The translations under genes were made by a program, and so were the position numbers. DNA of 38,909 nt from an uncultured Prevotella sp. (lineage in GTDB: Bacteria; Bacteroidota; Bacteroidia; Bacteroidales; Bacteroidaceae), in NCBI GenBank assembly GCA_905236455.1, contig CAJOPT010000100.1, positions 1-38,909 of the forward strand, read 5' to 3'. The number at the start of each line of letters is the position of its first letter. Position 1 is the stretch's first letter. The notes beneath the pieces are model-generated. The model saw nothing but the letters and a program-made list of their open reading frames with translations. It was not told the origin of the DNA and searched no databases. Of the stretch, positions 23,170-31,815 are shown in pieces.

Positions 23170-25968
23170 ATGAGAAGGAAGGCTATCATATTCCTACTGG
23201 TTGGTGCGGTCATGATGATGATGGCAAGCAATCGTTTTGTTCCTTTTTTTTACAATCAAGGAAGGCAAAACATTTCATCATTTACCGATGACTCTATACA
23301 TAGTGACAGCACAGTCATGGACTCCTTGCGTCTTGCTATTCTCGCTCACAACAAGGTTATAGACGATTCCATTCGTTTAGATAGTATTCAGCGGGCTAAG
23401 TCAAACGGCTTGGAGGCTCCTGTGCAATATGAGGCATCTGACTCCCTTGTATACTTCTCAAGCTCGAAGGCTGCACGCCTTTATGGATCAGCCAAAGTAG
23501 ACTATCAAAACATGAAACTTACCAGTGACAAAGTCTATATAAGTCTTGACAGCAGTATCGTGCGTGCTACGGGCTCAGCGGATAGTACCGCTGAGGGCGG
23601 GTTGAAGAACAAACCTGTTTTCAAATGGGGTAGCGATACCTATGACACTGATACTATGGCATTTAATTTCAAGACAAAGAAAGGACTTATCAATCATGTA
23701 TACACGGAACAGGAAGATGGCTATCTAACAGGAGAGAAAGGTAAACGTAACGATAAGGGTGAGATTTATATAGAGCACGGACGTTACACTACCTGTGATG
23801 ATCCTCATCCGGATTTCTATATCTCTTTGTCACGGGCAAAGGTGCGTCCGGGTAAGGATGTCGTATTCGGACCGGCATATCTGGTTGTAGCAGATGTCCC
23901 TCTTCCTTTGGCTATTCCGTATGGTTTCTTCCCGTTCACTAAGAGCTACTCCAGCGGATTTATTATGCCAACCTATGGTGATGAGACCAACCGAGGCTTT
24001 TATCTGCGTGATGGTGGCTATTATTTCGCTATGAATGACAAGTGGGACTTGAAATTGCTTGGCGAAATCTACACACGTGGCTCTTGGGGTATTACGGCTA
24101 CGAGCAACTATAAGAAGCGATATAAGTATTCTGGCACATTCTTATTCAGCTATCAAGATACCAGGACTGGTGACAAAGGCATGCCAGACTATTCTAAACA
24201 AGAAAGTTTCAAGCTGCAATGGAACCATACACAAGACCCGAAGGCTAATCCTTTCAGTACCCTCTCTGCTAATGTGAACTTTGCAAGCACCAGTTACGAG
24301 CGTAATAATCTGACGAGTATGTATAACCCGCAGCTCATGACACAGAGTACACGTACTTCCTCTGTAAGATGGGGAACGCAGTTCTCAAGTCTGGGGATAT
24401 CGTTGAACACCACCATGAATCTTGCTCAGAATATGCGCGACTCTACTATCTCACTGACATTTCCTGACATCAACCTTACTGTGGCGCGTTTCTATCCTTT
24501 CAAGCGCAAGAAGGCTGCCGGTGATGAGCGGTGGTATGAGAAAATATCAATGAGGTATACTGGTCAGATGTCTAATTCTATTAATACAAAAGAAGACCAT
24601 CTGTTGCATTCTGATTTGATGAAGGAGTGGAAGAATGGTATACAGCATCAGATTCCTATTGAGGCAAATTTCACTTTGTTCAACTATCTGACAGTTACTC
24701 CTAATATCAGTTTCACGGATCGTATGTATTTCAATAGAATTGAAAAGTCATGGGATGAGGAGCAAAGTAAGGAGGTCTCAGATACGGTTAGCGGGTTCCA
24801 TAACATATACAACTGGAATCTTGGTATGAGTATCAATACAAAGATTTATGGATTCTGGGTGCCGAACAGGAAGATCTTCGGCGATAAGATACAGGCGATA
24901 CGCCATGTGATTACCCCATCAGTGTCTTTACAGTATGCTCCTGACTTCAGCGCGTCGCGTTATGGCGTATATAAAACATACCAGAAAACCAATGCCGACG
25001 GTTCTGTGGAGATGGTGGAATACTCACCTTATAGCGAGCTGTTGTACGGTGGACCGACTAAAGGTCAGTCGAAAACAGTCTCTTTCTCTCTGTTGAACAA
25101 CTTGGAGATGAAGGTGAAGAGTGATAAGGATTCTACTGGCTTTAAGAAAGTGAGCCTCATAGATGAGTTCGGATTGAAAATGTCGTATAATGCGGCTGCT
25201 ACGACACATCGTTGGAGTGATATCAGTGCCAACCTGCGTCTTAAATGGTGGAAGAATTACACATTCTCATTAAACACCACTTTTGCGATGTATGCCTACG
25301 AGTTGGATGATAATGATAAACCATTTGTGGGGAACCATACAGAGTTCGGACAGGGACGGTTCCCGCGCTTCCAGTCTTTATCGCAAAACTTTTCCTTTAC
25401 GTTAGATCCAGATAAGTTAAAGAAATGGTTTGGCTCAAGTGAGGATAAAGAAGGGAAGTCAACGGGCAATAGTAAGGATGAGGAAGGTGTAGATACAGAT
25501 ATTGAGTCGAATGTAGATACAGAAATGGAACGCGGCACCCGCGGTGCAAAGAAGCAATCCTCAATGGCTTCTACTGACAGTGACGGCTATATGACATTTT
25601 CTTTGCCATGGGCTTTTACCATAGGATATGGTGTAAGTATCAGTGAGGATAAGCAGGGAACGTTCAATAAGGATAAAATGCGTTATCCATATAAACTTAC
25701 TCATAACTTGAACTTGAGTGGAAATATACGTATCAGTGATGGTTGGAATATTAACTTCCGCTCTGGTTATGACTTTGAGACGAAGGATGTGTCTATGACA
25801 ACAGTGTCGTTGGCGCGTGACTTGCATTGTTTCAATATGAGCGCATCTGTGGTCATCGCACCATACACATCGTATAACTTTACGTTCCGTTGTAATGCTT
25901 CAACACTTATGGATGCGTTGAAGTATGACAAGCAAAGTGGTAACACTAATGTGATAAAGTGGTATTAG
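23170..25968 (+). CDS. LPS-assembly protein LptD homologue (LptD_2 type)
   Basis: LptD is the outer-membrane barrel that inserts lipopolysaccharide. From the ATG at 23170 the protein has 932 residues, with an N-terminal signal or anchor (RKAIIFLLVGAVMMMMASN). An OstA/LptA-like beta-jellyroll part follows (about 90-230: SSKAARLYGSAKVDYQNMKL, then ADSTAEGG and HGRYTTCDDPHPDFY), then a large beta-barrel (about 260-932) with many aromatic-ending strands. An acidic Ser/Glu-rich loop (about 755-800) interrupts the barrel. The architecture matches the Bacteroidetes form, which lacks the E. coli length and cysteine pattern. It lies 85 nt after the HD gene, with its own -7 element. Confidence 0.85.
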   Translation: MRRKAIIFLLVGAVMMMMASNRFVPFFYNQGRQNISSFTDDSIHSDSTVMDSLRLAILAHNKVIDDSIRLDSIQRAKSNGLEAPVQYEASDSLVYFSSSKAARLYGSAKVDYQNMKLTSDKVYISLDSSIVRATGSADSTAEGGLKNKPVFKWGSDTYDTDTMAFNFKTKKGLINHVYTEQEDGYLTGEKGKRNDKGEIYIEHGRYTTCDDPHPDFYISLSRAKVRPGKDVVFGPAYLVVADVPLPLAIPYGFFPFTKSYSSGFIMPTYGDETNRGFYLRDGGYYFAMNDKWDLKLLGEIYTRGSWGITATSNYKKRYKYSGTFLFSYQDTRTGDKGMPDYSKQESFKLQWNHTQDPKANPFSTLSANVNFASTSYERNNLTSMYNPQLMTQSTRTSSVRWGTQFSSLGISLNTTMNLAQNMRDSTISLTFPDINLTVARFYPFKRKKAAGDERWYEKISMRYTGQMSNSINTKEDHLLHSDLMKEWKNGIQHQIPIEANFTLFNYLTVTPNISFTDRMYFNRIEKSWDEEQSKEVSDTVSGFHNIYNWNLGMSINTKIYGFWVPNRKIFGDKIQAIRHVITPSVSLQYAPDFSASRYGVYKTYQKTNADGSVEMVEYSPYSELLYGGPTKGQSKTVSFSLLNNLEMKVKSDKDSTGFKKVSLIDEFGLKMSYNAAATTHRWSDISANLRLKWWKNYTFSLNTTFAMYAYELDDNDKPFVGNHTEFGQGRFPRFQSLSQNFSFTLDPDKLKKWFGSSEDKEGKSTGNSKDEEGVDTDIESNVDTEMERGTRGAKKQSSMASTDSDGYMTFSLPWAFTIGYGVSISEDKQGTFNKDKMRYPYKLTHNLNLSGNIRISDGWNINFRSGYDFETKDVSMTTVSLARDLHCFNMSASVVIAPYTSYNFTFRCNASTLMDALKYDKQSGNTNVIKWY

Positions 25969-25977
25969 TTTTAAGAC

Positions 25978-28230
25978 TTATGACAGCTTTGCCAAGTCTT
26001 CTTCCTCACCGACAATCCAGATGATGTCGCCTTTTGCGAAGACATGTGAGGGATTCACTGCTGAAAGGTTTTCTTTTCCTTCCTCCAAGCCAACAACCAT
26101 GCAGTTGTATTTGTCGCGGATTCCACTTTCTTGAAGGGTCTTGCCGATAAACATACTGCTGCCGCTGATAATAATCTGACGAAGCTTCATCTCCCGTTTC
26201 TCAATATCCGGATCATCATCATACTGCTCTGTGTTGAGGGATGCACCAAACTTTGACAGTTGGTCGTCACTGCCGATAACCTGTAATGTGTCTCCAGGAA
26301 AAAGAATGGTCTCACCATTGGGGATGTTTATCCTTTGCCTGCCTCGTAAGACACTGCTTACGTGAACACCGAAACGCTGACCAAGATTGATTTCCCGGAG
26401 GGTCATACCAGCCCATTTCGAGTCTTCAGGAATCTCGAAGTCACTTATATGTAGGTTGCGGTCGAGCAAGTGACCTTCATATAAAGGTTTTTTCTTTCCC
26501 TTTACCTGTGCCTCAATGTCTCGCGAGCGAAGGTTGAGTAGAAACAGCCTCTCCAGTTTGATGCTGCGGTGCTTGATCCATCTGGAAAAAAGCAACAAGC
26601 ATACCACAATGAAGCCGATGGTAATCAGAATCGCATTGTTGAACCGGGTAAGGGTGTTGCAGATATAGAAAACAAAGCCCATGGCAATGACAAACCGCAC
26701 TATAATAGTAAAAATAAGTGGAAGGCGGTTCCAATTGCTCTCTACCCATAGTCGTCTGAACTCCTCACTGTGGTTCTTCTTCATAACCATGGCTCGGAGG
26801 AATGGAGAGATACATAGTATGGTTATTATACCTGCAATGATGTTTGCATATGGTAGCAGTTGTCTGCCTGGTAGTAGCTTTATTATAAAAGGTAAGACAA
26901 ATGTGAATATAAGTGTAATGACTGCGGATGACAGTATACCGTAGATGAGTGTGTTTGTTGCCATCTGTGTGAGCAACTTCTTCCAGATACTTTGCTGGTT
27001 AGTATTAGGATGGCTCATCGTGAAATGGTTCATGAATTTAATCCACTTCTGTGGTAGCCTCCTCTCCAATGTGTTGTATACTGGTGTGGAGGCATTAATC
27101 ATATAAGGGGTAAGAAATGTCGTTATTACCGAGACGGCAACGACTACAGGGTATAGGAAATCGCTGATAACACCTAAGGCTAATCCTAATGAGGCGATAA
27201 TAAAAGAGAACTCTCCAATCTGTGCCATGGAAAAACCGCATCTCATGGCAGACTTCAAGGATTCTCCTCCCATGGCATAACCAAGAGTTCCAAAGACAGC
27301 CTGACCGATAAGTATCGCAAGGACAAGCGCAAGGATAGGGAATGCATATTCTACAAGAATCTTCGGGTCAACCAACATACCTACTGACACAAAGAATATT
27401 GCACCAAAAAGATTCTTTACTGGCTCTACTAACTTTATAATCTTATCAGCCTCTATGGTCTCTGCAAGAATACTACCCATGACAAACGCTCCAAAAGCAC
27501 TGCTGAAGCCTACATGCGTTGAAAGAACCGCCATTGCGCAACAAAGTCCCAGTGATACTATTAGTAACACCTCGTTGTTTATTAACTTTCTGGTAGAACG
27601 CAAGAATAGTGGGATGGCAAAGATGCCAACAACAAACCACAATACAAGAAAGAAAACAATCTTCAGGACACTGCCAAGCATCTGACCGCTGTCCGGGCTG
27701 TTGTCACCGGCAATAGCTGACAACATCACCATCATTACTATGGCAAGGATATCCTCTAATATTAAGACGCTCATGACTATACCGGCAAAATGTTGTTGAC
27801 GAAGTCCAAGGTCGTCAAAGGCTTTGTAGATAATGGTTGTTGAAGACATCGCAAGCATACCTCCAAGGAAGATGCAGTCCATCTTCTCCCATCCGAACAT
27901 TTTACCTACACACATACCTGTCATCATCATGCAGAACACAATGACACAGGTGGTGATGATGGGTGAGGCACCCATCTTAAGTATCTTCTTGAATGAGAAG
28001 TCTAATCCAAGGGAGAAAAGGGTGAACATAACACCGATATCTGCCCAAGTCTGAATGTCTTTCTGGTCAACGACTGATGCCGTGTAAGGCATGTGAGGTG
28101 ACACGAGGAATCCCGCCACAATATATCCCAGCACAAGCGGTTGCTTGAGTTTCTTGAATACTAATGTGACGATACCTGCAACGACAAGGATTAGTGCAAG
28201 GTCTTTGACCAGGGCAGGTAGTTCAGACAT
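25978..28230 (-). CDS. CPA2-family cation:proton antiporter with two RCK-C domains
   Basis: The 750-residue inner-membrane protein has a Na+/H+-exchanger (KefB-like) domain of about 12 helices (1-400; FSLGLDFSFKKI, SSAFGAFVMGSILAET, FFVSVGMLVDP). A second membrane part lies at about 425-575, then two TrkA-C/RCK-C regulatory domains (about 600-665, GMTLREINLGQRFGVHV...ILFPGDTLQVIG, and about 680-750, GKTLQESGIRDKYNCMVVG...DIIWIVGEEEDL). No RCK-N nucleotide-binding domain is seen. It should export K+ or Na+ against protons under control of a ligand at the RCK-C domains. It lies 26 nt after pepT on the same strand, and converges on the lptD gene. Confidence 0.88.
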   Translation of the reverse strand: MSELPALVKDLALILVVAGIVTLVFKKLKQPLVLGYIVAGFLVSPHMPYTASVVDQKDIQTWADIGVMFTLFSLGLDFSFKKILKMGASPIITTCVIVFCMMMTGMCVGKMFGWEKMDCIFLGGMLAMSSTTIIYKAFDDLGLRQQHFAGIVMSVLILEDILAIVMMVMLSAIAGDNSPDSGQMLGSVLKIVFFLVLWFVVGIFAIPLFLRSTRKLINNEVLLIVSLGLCCAMAVLSTHVGFSSAFGAFVMGSILAETIEADKIIKLVEPVKNLFGAIFFVSVGMLVDPKILVEYAFPILALVLAILIGQAVFGTLGYAMGGESLKSAMRCGFSMAQIGEFSFIIASLGLALGVISDFLYPVVVAVSVITTFLTPYMINASTPVYNTLERRLPQKWIKFMNHFTMSHPNTNQQSIWKKLLTQMATNTLIYGILSSAVITLIFTFVLPFIIKLLPGRQLLPYANIIAGIITILCISPFLRAMVMKKNHSEEFRRLWVESNWNRLPLIFTIIVRFVIAMGFVFYICNTLTRFNNAILITIGFIVVCLLLFSRWIKHRSIKLERLFLLNLRSRDIEAQVKGKKKPLYEGHLLDRNLHISDFEIPEDSKWAGMTLREINLGQRFGVHVSSVLRGRQRINIPNGETILFPGDTLQVIGSDDQLSKFGASLNTEQYDDDPDIEKREMKLRQIIISGSSMFIGKTLQESGIRDKYNCMVVGLEEGKENLSAVNPSHVFAKGDIIWIVGEEEDLAKLS

Positions 28231-28256
28231 AAATTATTTCGTTACAATTATTTAAG

Positions 28257-29480
28257 TTAATCGTTGTAAGAAGCCGTCAGCTCACAAATCTTTATTATAA
28301 CCTGCATGGCTTTCTCCATTACCTGAATGGAGACGAACTCGTGGGGACCGTGGAAATTTACCCCACCGGCAAAGATGTTTGGACAAGGGAGGCCACGGAA
28401 TGACAGTTGTGCTCCGTCAGTACCGCCACGGATAGGCATTACTTTCGGTGGAACGCCGCATTCTTGCATCGCATGTAACACAAGATCTATAACATGCATG
28501 TTTGGATCAATCTTCTCTTTCATGTTATAATACTGATCTTTCAACTCTATTCTTACAGTGCCCTCACCATACTTTTCGTTCATCTTCCTTACACAATCCT
28601 CCATGAAACGTTTGCGATCCTCAAAACGACTGCGGTCATGGTCGCGTATGATGTAGGAAAGCTTAGCTTCCTCAGTACGGCTGTCAATATTCAACAGGTG
28701 GTAGAATCCCTGATAGCCTTCTGTAGTCTCTGGAATGTCTGTCTCAGGAATCATTGCGTTGAACTCGCAAGCCAGACGGTTGGCGTTAATCATCTTTCCT
28801 TTGGCATAACCTGTATGAACACTGACTCCTTTGATGAATATTTTTGCACCGGCGGCATTGAAGTTCTCAAATTCCAACTCGCCAAGGTCGCCGCCGTCAA
28901 TGGTGTAACCCCATTCGCATCCAAACTTCTCAACATCGAAATGGTGGGCTCCCATGCCAATTTCCTCATCAGGATTGAACGCTACCCGAATATCTCCGTG
29001 CTTGATGTCTTTGTTGTCACGAAGATAGCACATTGCCTGAATGATCTCTGCAATGCCAGCTTTGTCATCAGCTCCGAGTAAAGTCTTCCCGTCTGTAACA
29101 ATCAAGTCTTCGCCTTTGTGTGCTAACAGCTCAGGGAATATTGAGGGACTGGATACTATACCTGGTGACAGCTCAATGTCTGAGCCGTCGTAGTTTTGTA
29201 CAATACGTGCTTGAATATTTGCCCCACTGGCATCGGGACTGGTGTCATAGTGTGATATGAATCCTATTGTCGGTATATTCTTTTTTACGTTAGAGGGCAA
29301 CGTGGCATATATATACCCTTTGTCATCCATGTCTACATCGGAAAACCCCTCGCGTATAAGCTCATTCTTCAGGTATTCCGCAAAGATGAGTTGTTTAGAT
29401 GTGCTGGGCACACTTTCTGAGTCTTCGGCTGATTGTGTATCGAACTTTGTGTAATTAATAAATCTTTCGGTTAAATCCAT
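28257..29480 (-). CDS. pepT: Peptidase T (tripeptidase)
   Basis: PepT removes the N-terminal residue from tripeptides in the cytoplasm and is a di-zinc M20 peptidase. From the ATG at 29480 the protein has 407 residues, starting [17 protein letters not shown], the usual PepT start; an upstream in-frame start would add 12 atypical residues. Metal ligands appear in [36 protein letters not shown] and the late [12 protein letters not shown]...HGPHEF. It follows the M15 peptidase gene by 20 nt. Confidence 0.95.
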   Translation of the reverse strand: MDLTERFINYTKFDTQSAEDSESVPSTSKQLIFAEYLKNELIREGFSDVDMDDKGYIYATLPSNVKKNIPTIGFISHYDTSPDASGANIQARIVQNYDGSDIELSPGIVSSPSIFPELLAHKGEDLIVTDGKTLLGADDKAGIAEIIQAMCYLRDNKDIKHGDIRVAFNPDEEIGMGAHHFDVEKFGCEWGYTIDGGDLGELEFENFNAAGAKIFIKGVSVHTGYAKGKMINANRLACEFNAMIPETDIPETTEGYQGFYHLLNIDSRTEEAKLSYIIRDHDRSRFEDRKRFMEDCVRKMNEKYGEGTVRIELKDQYYNMKEKIDPNMHVIDLVLHAMQECGVPPKVMPIRGGTDGAQLSFRGLPCPNIFAGGVNFHGPHEFVSIQVMEKAMQVIIKICELTASYND

Positions 29481-29500
29481 GATTATTTGTAAGTTATTGT

Positions 29501-30271
29501 TTATTTTCCGTTCCATTCAAAATGCTGGAAGTCTTTGCAGCTCTTCCATTCTCCTCCCCATTTGAATCCGTTCTGGGTAAATAGCTTATAGGCAAGATCT
29601 TTCTTGTCAATTTTATATTTGAATTTCTTGTTGCGGTCGCAATATGGTCTGCCAGTTTCCGGTTGGACATACATAGAGCCATCCTTCCTGATTTTGTAAT
29701 AAGGATTATAAAGGGTGTTGATGTCTATGGCAAGACCACGGGCATGATGTGATATGACTTTTGTTCCTGCTACGGCACGGTAGCAAAAGCAGGAGCTGTT
29801 GTTTGCCCTCATCTGAGTCTCGTCATCTGCGTCAAAGTAGTCTGGCAGCATCATTCTCTCAATAGGGTATTTTGCCTTATATAGCTGTCTGAAGATATCT
29901 ATGAGGATATTTGCAATAGCCTTGTTGCAGACCATCTCCCCAAGATGAATCTTATTGTCGTAGTCCCAGTGCAACACTTTAATGTGGCGCAGGTCTTCTC
30001 GCTTGATGAAAGGATTGTCCTTATATGACTTTCCTTGCATTAGTTCCCAAATGTTGTCGGGGATAGGCTCGGCAACGAAACAATTGTGCTCACCGTATGT
30101 TTTTATGGCAGCATCGCTTACGGTCTTTCCTGCTTCCCAATTATGGAGGATTGTTTTCTCGGAATTATCTTGTTGTGAAGGTATCCATCCGCAGAAAAGA
30201 GCAGATAGAACCATTACCCAACATGTCGTTATGATGGTTATGGTGTATCTTTTCACTTTTTGTATGCCCAT
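29501..30271 (-). CDS. M15-type zinc peptidase (D-Ala-D-Ala carboxypeptidase-like)
   Basis: From the ATG at 30271 the protein has 256 residues with an N-terminal membrane or signal segment (about 9-28, [20 protein letters not shown]), so it should act in the periplasm on peptidoglycan peptides. The M15 metal site is visible: S174xH176...D183 in [12 protein letters not shown], and H250 in DFQHFEW. An extra region ([18 protein letters not shown]) precedes the last ligand. An in-frame TTG at 30286 is less likely than the ATG. It begins 27 nt after the tRNA-Arg gene on the same strand with no convincing promoter between, so it may be transcribed from the tRNA promoter. Confidence 0.85.
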   Translation of the reverse strand: MGIQKVKRYTITIITTCWVMVLSALFCGWIPSQQDNSEKTILHNWEAGKTVSDAAIKTYGEHNCFVAEPIPDNIWELMQGKSYKDNPFIKREDLRHIKVLHWDYDNKIHLGEMVCNKAIANILIDIFRQLYKAKYPIERMMLPDYFDADDETQMRANNSSCFCYRAVAGTKVISHHARGLAIDINTLYNPYYKIRKDGSMYVQPETGRPYCDRNKKFKYKIDKKDLAYKLFTQNGFKWGGEWKSCKDFQHFEWNGK

Positions 30272-30298
30272 GGTTAGAAGGCGCAAATAATAATAAAG

Positions 30299-30372
30299 TG
30301 ACCCCGTTGGGATTCAAACCCAAGACCTTCAGAACCGGAATCTGACGCTCTATTCAGCTAAGCTACGGGGCC
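30299..30372 (-). tRNA. tRNA-Arg (anticodon CCG)
   Basis: The 74-nt cloverleaf starts GGCCCCG and ends CGGGGTC plus discriminator A, a 7-bp acceptor stem with one G-U pair. The D arm contains TAGCTTAGCTGAATAGAGC, the anticodon stem TCAGA/TCTGA encloses TTCCGGT (anticodon CCG, reading CGG), and the T arm is GTTTGAATC-like. CCA is not encoded. It is preceded by a promoter and a leader element also found before asnA. Confidence 0.95.
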
Positions 30373-30379
30373 ATTTGCC

Positions 30380-30454
30380 TGCAAAGATTTCTAAATCAAA
30401 TGCAATAAAGCTTGCTTTAATTGCTGAGATGCAGCTAATCTTCTGCAAAGATAC
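30380..30454 (-). repeat. Leader element copy 1 (upstream of tRNA-Arg)
   Basis: This is a 75-nt element whose 56-nt core (30399-30454) matches 31624-31679 at 53 positions; all three changes are transitions. It runs from the -7 element to just before the tRNA and contains two dyads, GCAA(T)AAAGC..GCTTTAATTGC and GCTG..CAGC. Confidence 0.8.
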
Positions 30455-30503
30455 GATTAAATTGGCACAATACAAAAGAAAAATGGGATTTTCTTTTGTA
30501 TTG
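30446..30503 (-). promoter_or_regulatory. tRNA-Arg promoter with 15-bp dyad
   Basis: On the minus strand TATCTTTG is at 30453-30446 and TTTG at 30476-30473, with a 19-bp spacer. The -33 element lies inside the right arm of a perfect 15-bp dyad (CAATACAAAAGAAAA 30468-30482 / TTTTCTTTTGTATTG 30489-30503). The dyad may double as the asnA terminator. Confidence 0.7.
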
Positions 30504-30537
30504 TCGGGTGCAAGTGCCTTTGAATACTTATAAAGTC

Positions 30538-31575
30538 TTATATTAGTGGCATCCCAGCCAGCTTACACTCTTTCCGCATGTCGTCTGGCCAGATGCTGGC
30601 TTGTATCTCTCCGATATGCCCTTTGTGGAGTAAAACCATACAAAGACGACTCTGCCCGATGCCGCCGCCAATGCTCAGAGGCAGCTTGTCGTCAAGCAGT
30701 TGACGATGGAAATAGAGTTCCTTACGCTCTTCTTTGTTCTCAATGGCAAGCTGTCGGAGTAATGACTCCTTGTCAACGCGGATTCCCATTGATGACAACT
30801 CGAACGAGCGTTGTAATACCGGATACCATATGAGGATGTCGCCGTTGAGTCCTGCCATGCCGTTCTCTGCGACAGTAGACCAGTCGTCGTAGTCGGGGGC
30901 ACGGCCGTCGTGCTTCTCCCCGTTGCTGAGAACGCCGCCGATGCCAATGATGAAGACAGCCCCGTATGCCTTACAGATAGCGTCTTCTCTTTCTTTTGGT
31001 GTCAAATCGGGATACATCTTAAGAAGTTCCTCGCTGTGTATGAAATGGATCTTCTCAGGCAGGAACGGTTTTATCTGTGGGTATGTCTCACATGTCAGGT
31101 ATTCCGTCCGACGTATGGCAGAGTATATGCGCTCAACAATATCCTTTAGACTTTTTAGTGTACGTTGATCCTTTGTGATTACAGCCTCCCAGTCCCATTG
31201 GTCAACATATAGTGAATGGAGGTTGTCTAATTCCTCGTCAGCCCTAATGGCGTTCATGTCAGTATATATGCCATAGCCAGGCTCTATCTTGTATTCTGCC
31301 AATGTCAGCCGTTTCCACTTGGCAAGTGAGTGAACGACCTCTGCCTGTGAGTCGTTCAAGTCCTTTATAGGGAAAGTGACAGGGCGCTCCACACCGTTAA
31401 GGTCATCGTTGATTCCCAGTCCTTTTAATACGAAGAGAGGGGCTGTGACACGTCTCAGACGTAATTCTGTGGAAAGGTTCTGTTGAAAAAACTCTTTTAT
31501 GAGTTTTATTCCTTGCTCTGTCTGGCGCATGTCAAGCAGTGCTTGATAGTCTTTTGGCTTAATCAGGTTACTCAT
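30538..31575 (-). CDS. asnA: Aspartate-ammonia ligase (asparagine synthetase A)
   Basis: AsnA makes asparagine from aspartate, ammonia and ATP and has a class II aminoacyl-tRNA synthetase fold. From the ATG at 31575 the protein has 345 residues, a little over the E. coli length of 330; an upstream in-frame start would add 11 residues over the leader. Recognisable segments are LRLRRVTAPLFV, NDDLNGVERPVTF, WKRLTLAEY, the GIYTDMNAIRADE motif, DQWDWEAVI and LSIGGGIGQSRLCM near the end. The gene is alone between dnaX and the tRNA, with a promoter and a conserved leader element. Confidence 0.95.
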   Translation of the reverse strand: MSNLIKPKDYQALLDMRQTEQGIKLIKEFFQQNLSTELRLRRVTAPLFVLKGLGINDDLNGVERPVTFPIKDLNDSQAEVVHSLAKWKRLTLAEYKIEPGYGIYTDMNAIRADEELDNLHSLYVDQWDWEAVITKDQRTLKSLKDIVERIYSAIRRTEYLTCETYPQIKPFLPEKIHFIHSEELLKMYPDLTPKEREDAICKAYGAVFIIGIGGVLSNGEKHDGRAPDYDDWSTVAENGMAGLNGDILIWYPVLQRSFELSSMGIRVDKESLLRQLAIENKEERKELYFHRQLLDDKLPLSIGGGIGQSRLCMVLLHKGHIGEIQASIWPDDMRKECKLAGMPLI

Positions 31576-31603
31576 GATTTTATAGCTTTCTTTATATTTT
31601 GGA

Positions 31604-31679
31604 TGCAAAGATTATGCAAATCGAATGCAATAAAGCTTGCTTTAATTGCTGAAATGCAGCTAATTTTCTGCAAAGGTAC
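31604..31679 (-). repeat. Leader element copy 2 (upstream of asnA)
   Basis: This is the 76-nt counterpart of the element before tRNA-Arg, in the same orientation and with the same position relative to its -7 element. It occupies most of the asnA leader between promoter and start codon. Confidence 0.8.
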
Positions 31680-31719
31680 ATATTATTTATTAAAATGCAA
31701 GAAATAATTGCGATTATTT
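31671..31719 (-). promoter_or_regulatory. asnA promoter
   Basis: On the minus strand TACCTTTG is at 31678-31671 and a variant -33 CTTG at 31701-31698, with a 19-bp spacer. A 7-bp dyad (AAATAAT 31702-31708 / ATTATTT 31713-31719) abuts the -33 element. Confidence 0.65.
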
Positions 31720-31723
31720 TGCA

Positions 31724-31748
31724 AAATGACACCTTTTTGGTGTCATTT
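31724..31748 (-). terminator. Hairpin downstream of dnaX
   Basis: A perfect 10-bp stem (AAATGACACC / GGTGTCATTT) with a 5-nt loop lies 68 nt after the dnaX stop. It is the likely end of the dnaX transcript and sits just upstream of the asnA promoter. Confidence 0.65.
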
Positions 31749-31815
31749 GTTTGCTTTTTGTTTATTAAATATGGTGTACTTACGTTAAAAAGTTATTTTG
31801 CAAGCGACGTTTCCG

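Noticed and set aside
30468..30503. Dyad as a plain asnA terminator
   Set aside because: It may act as one, but the same dyad form sits at the -33 of promoters with divergent upstream genes, so termination alone does not explain it.
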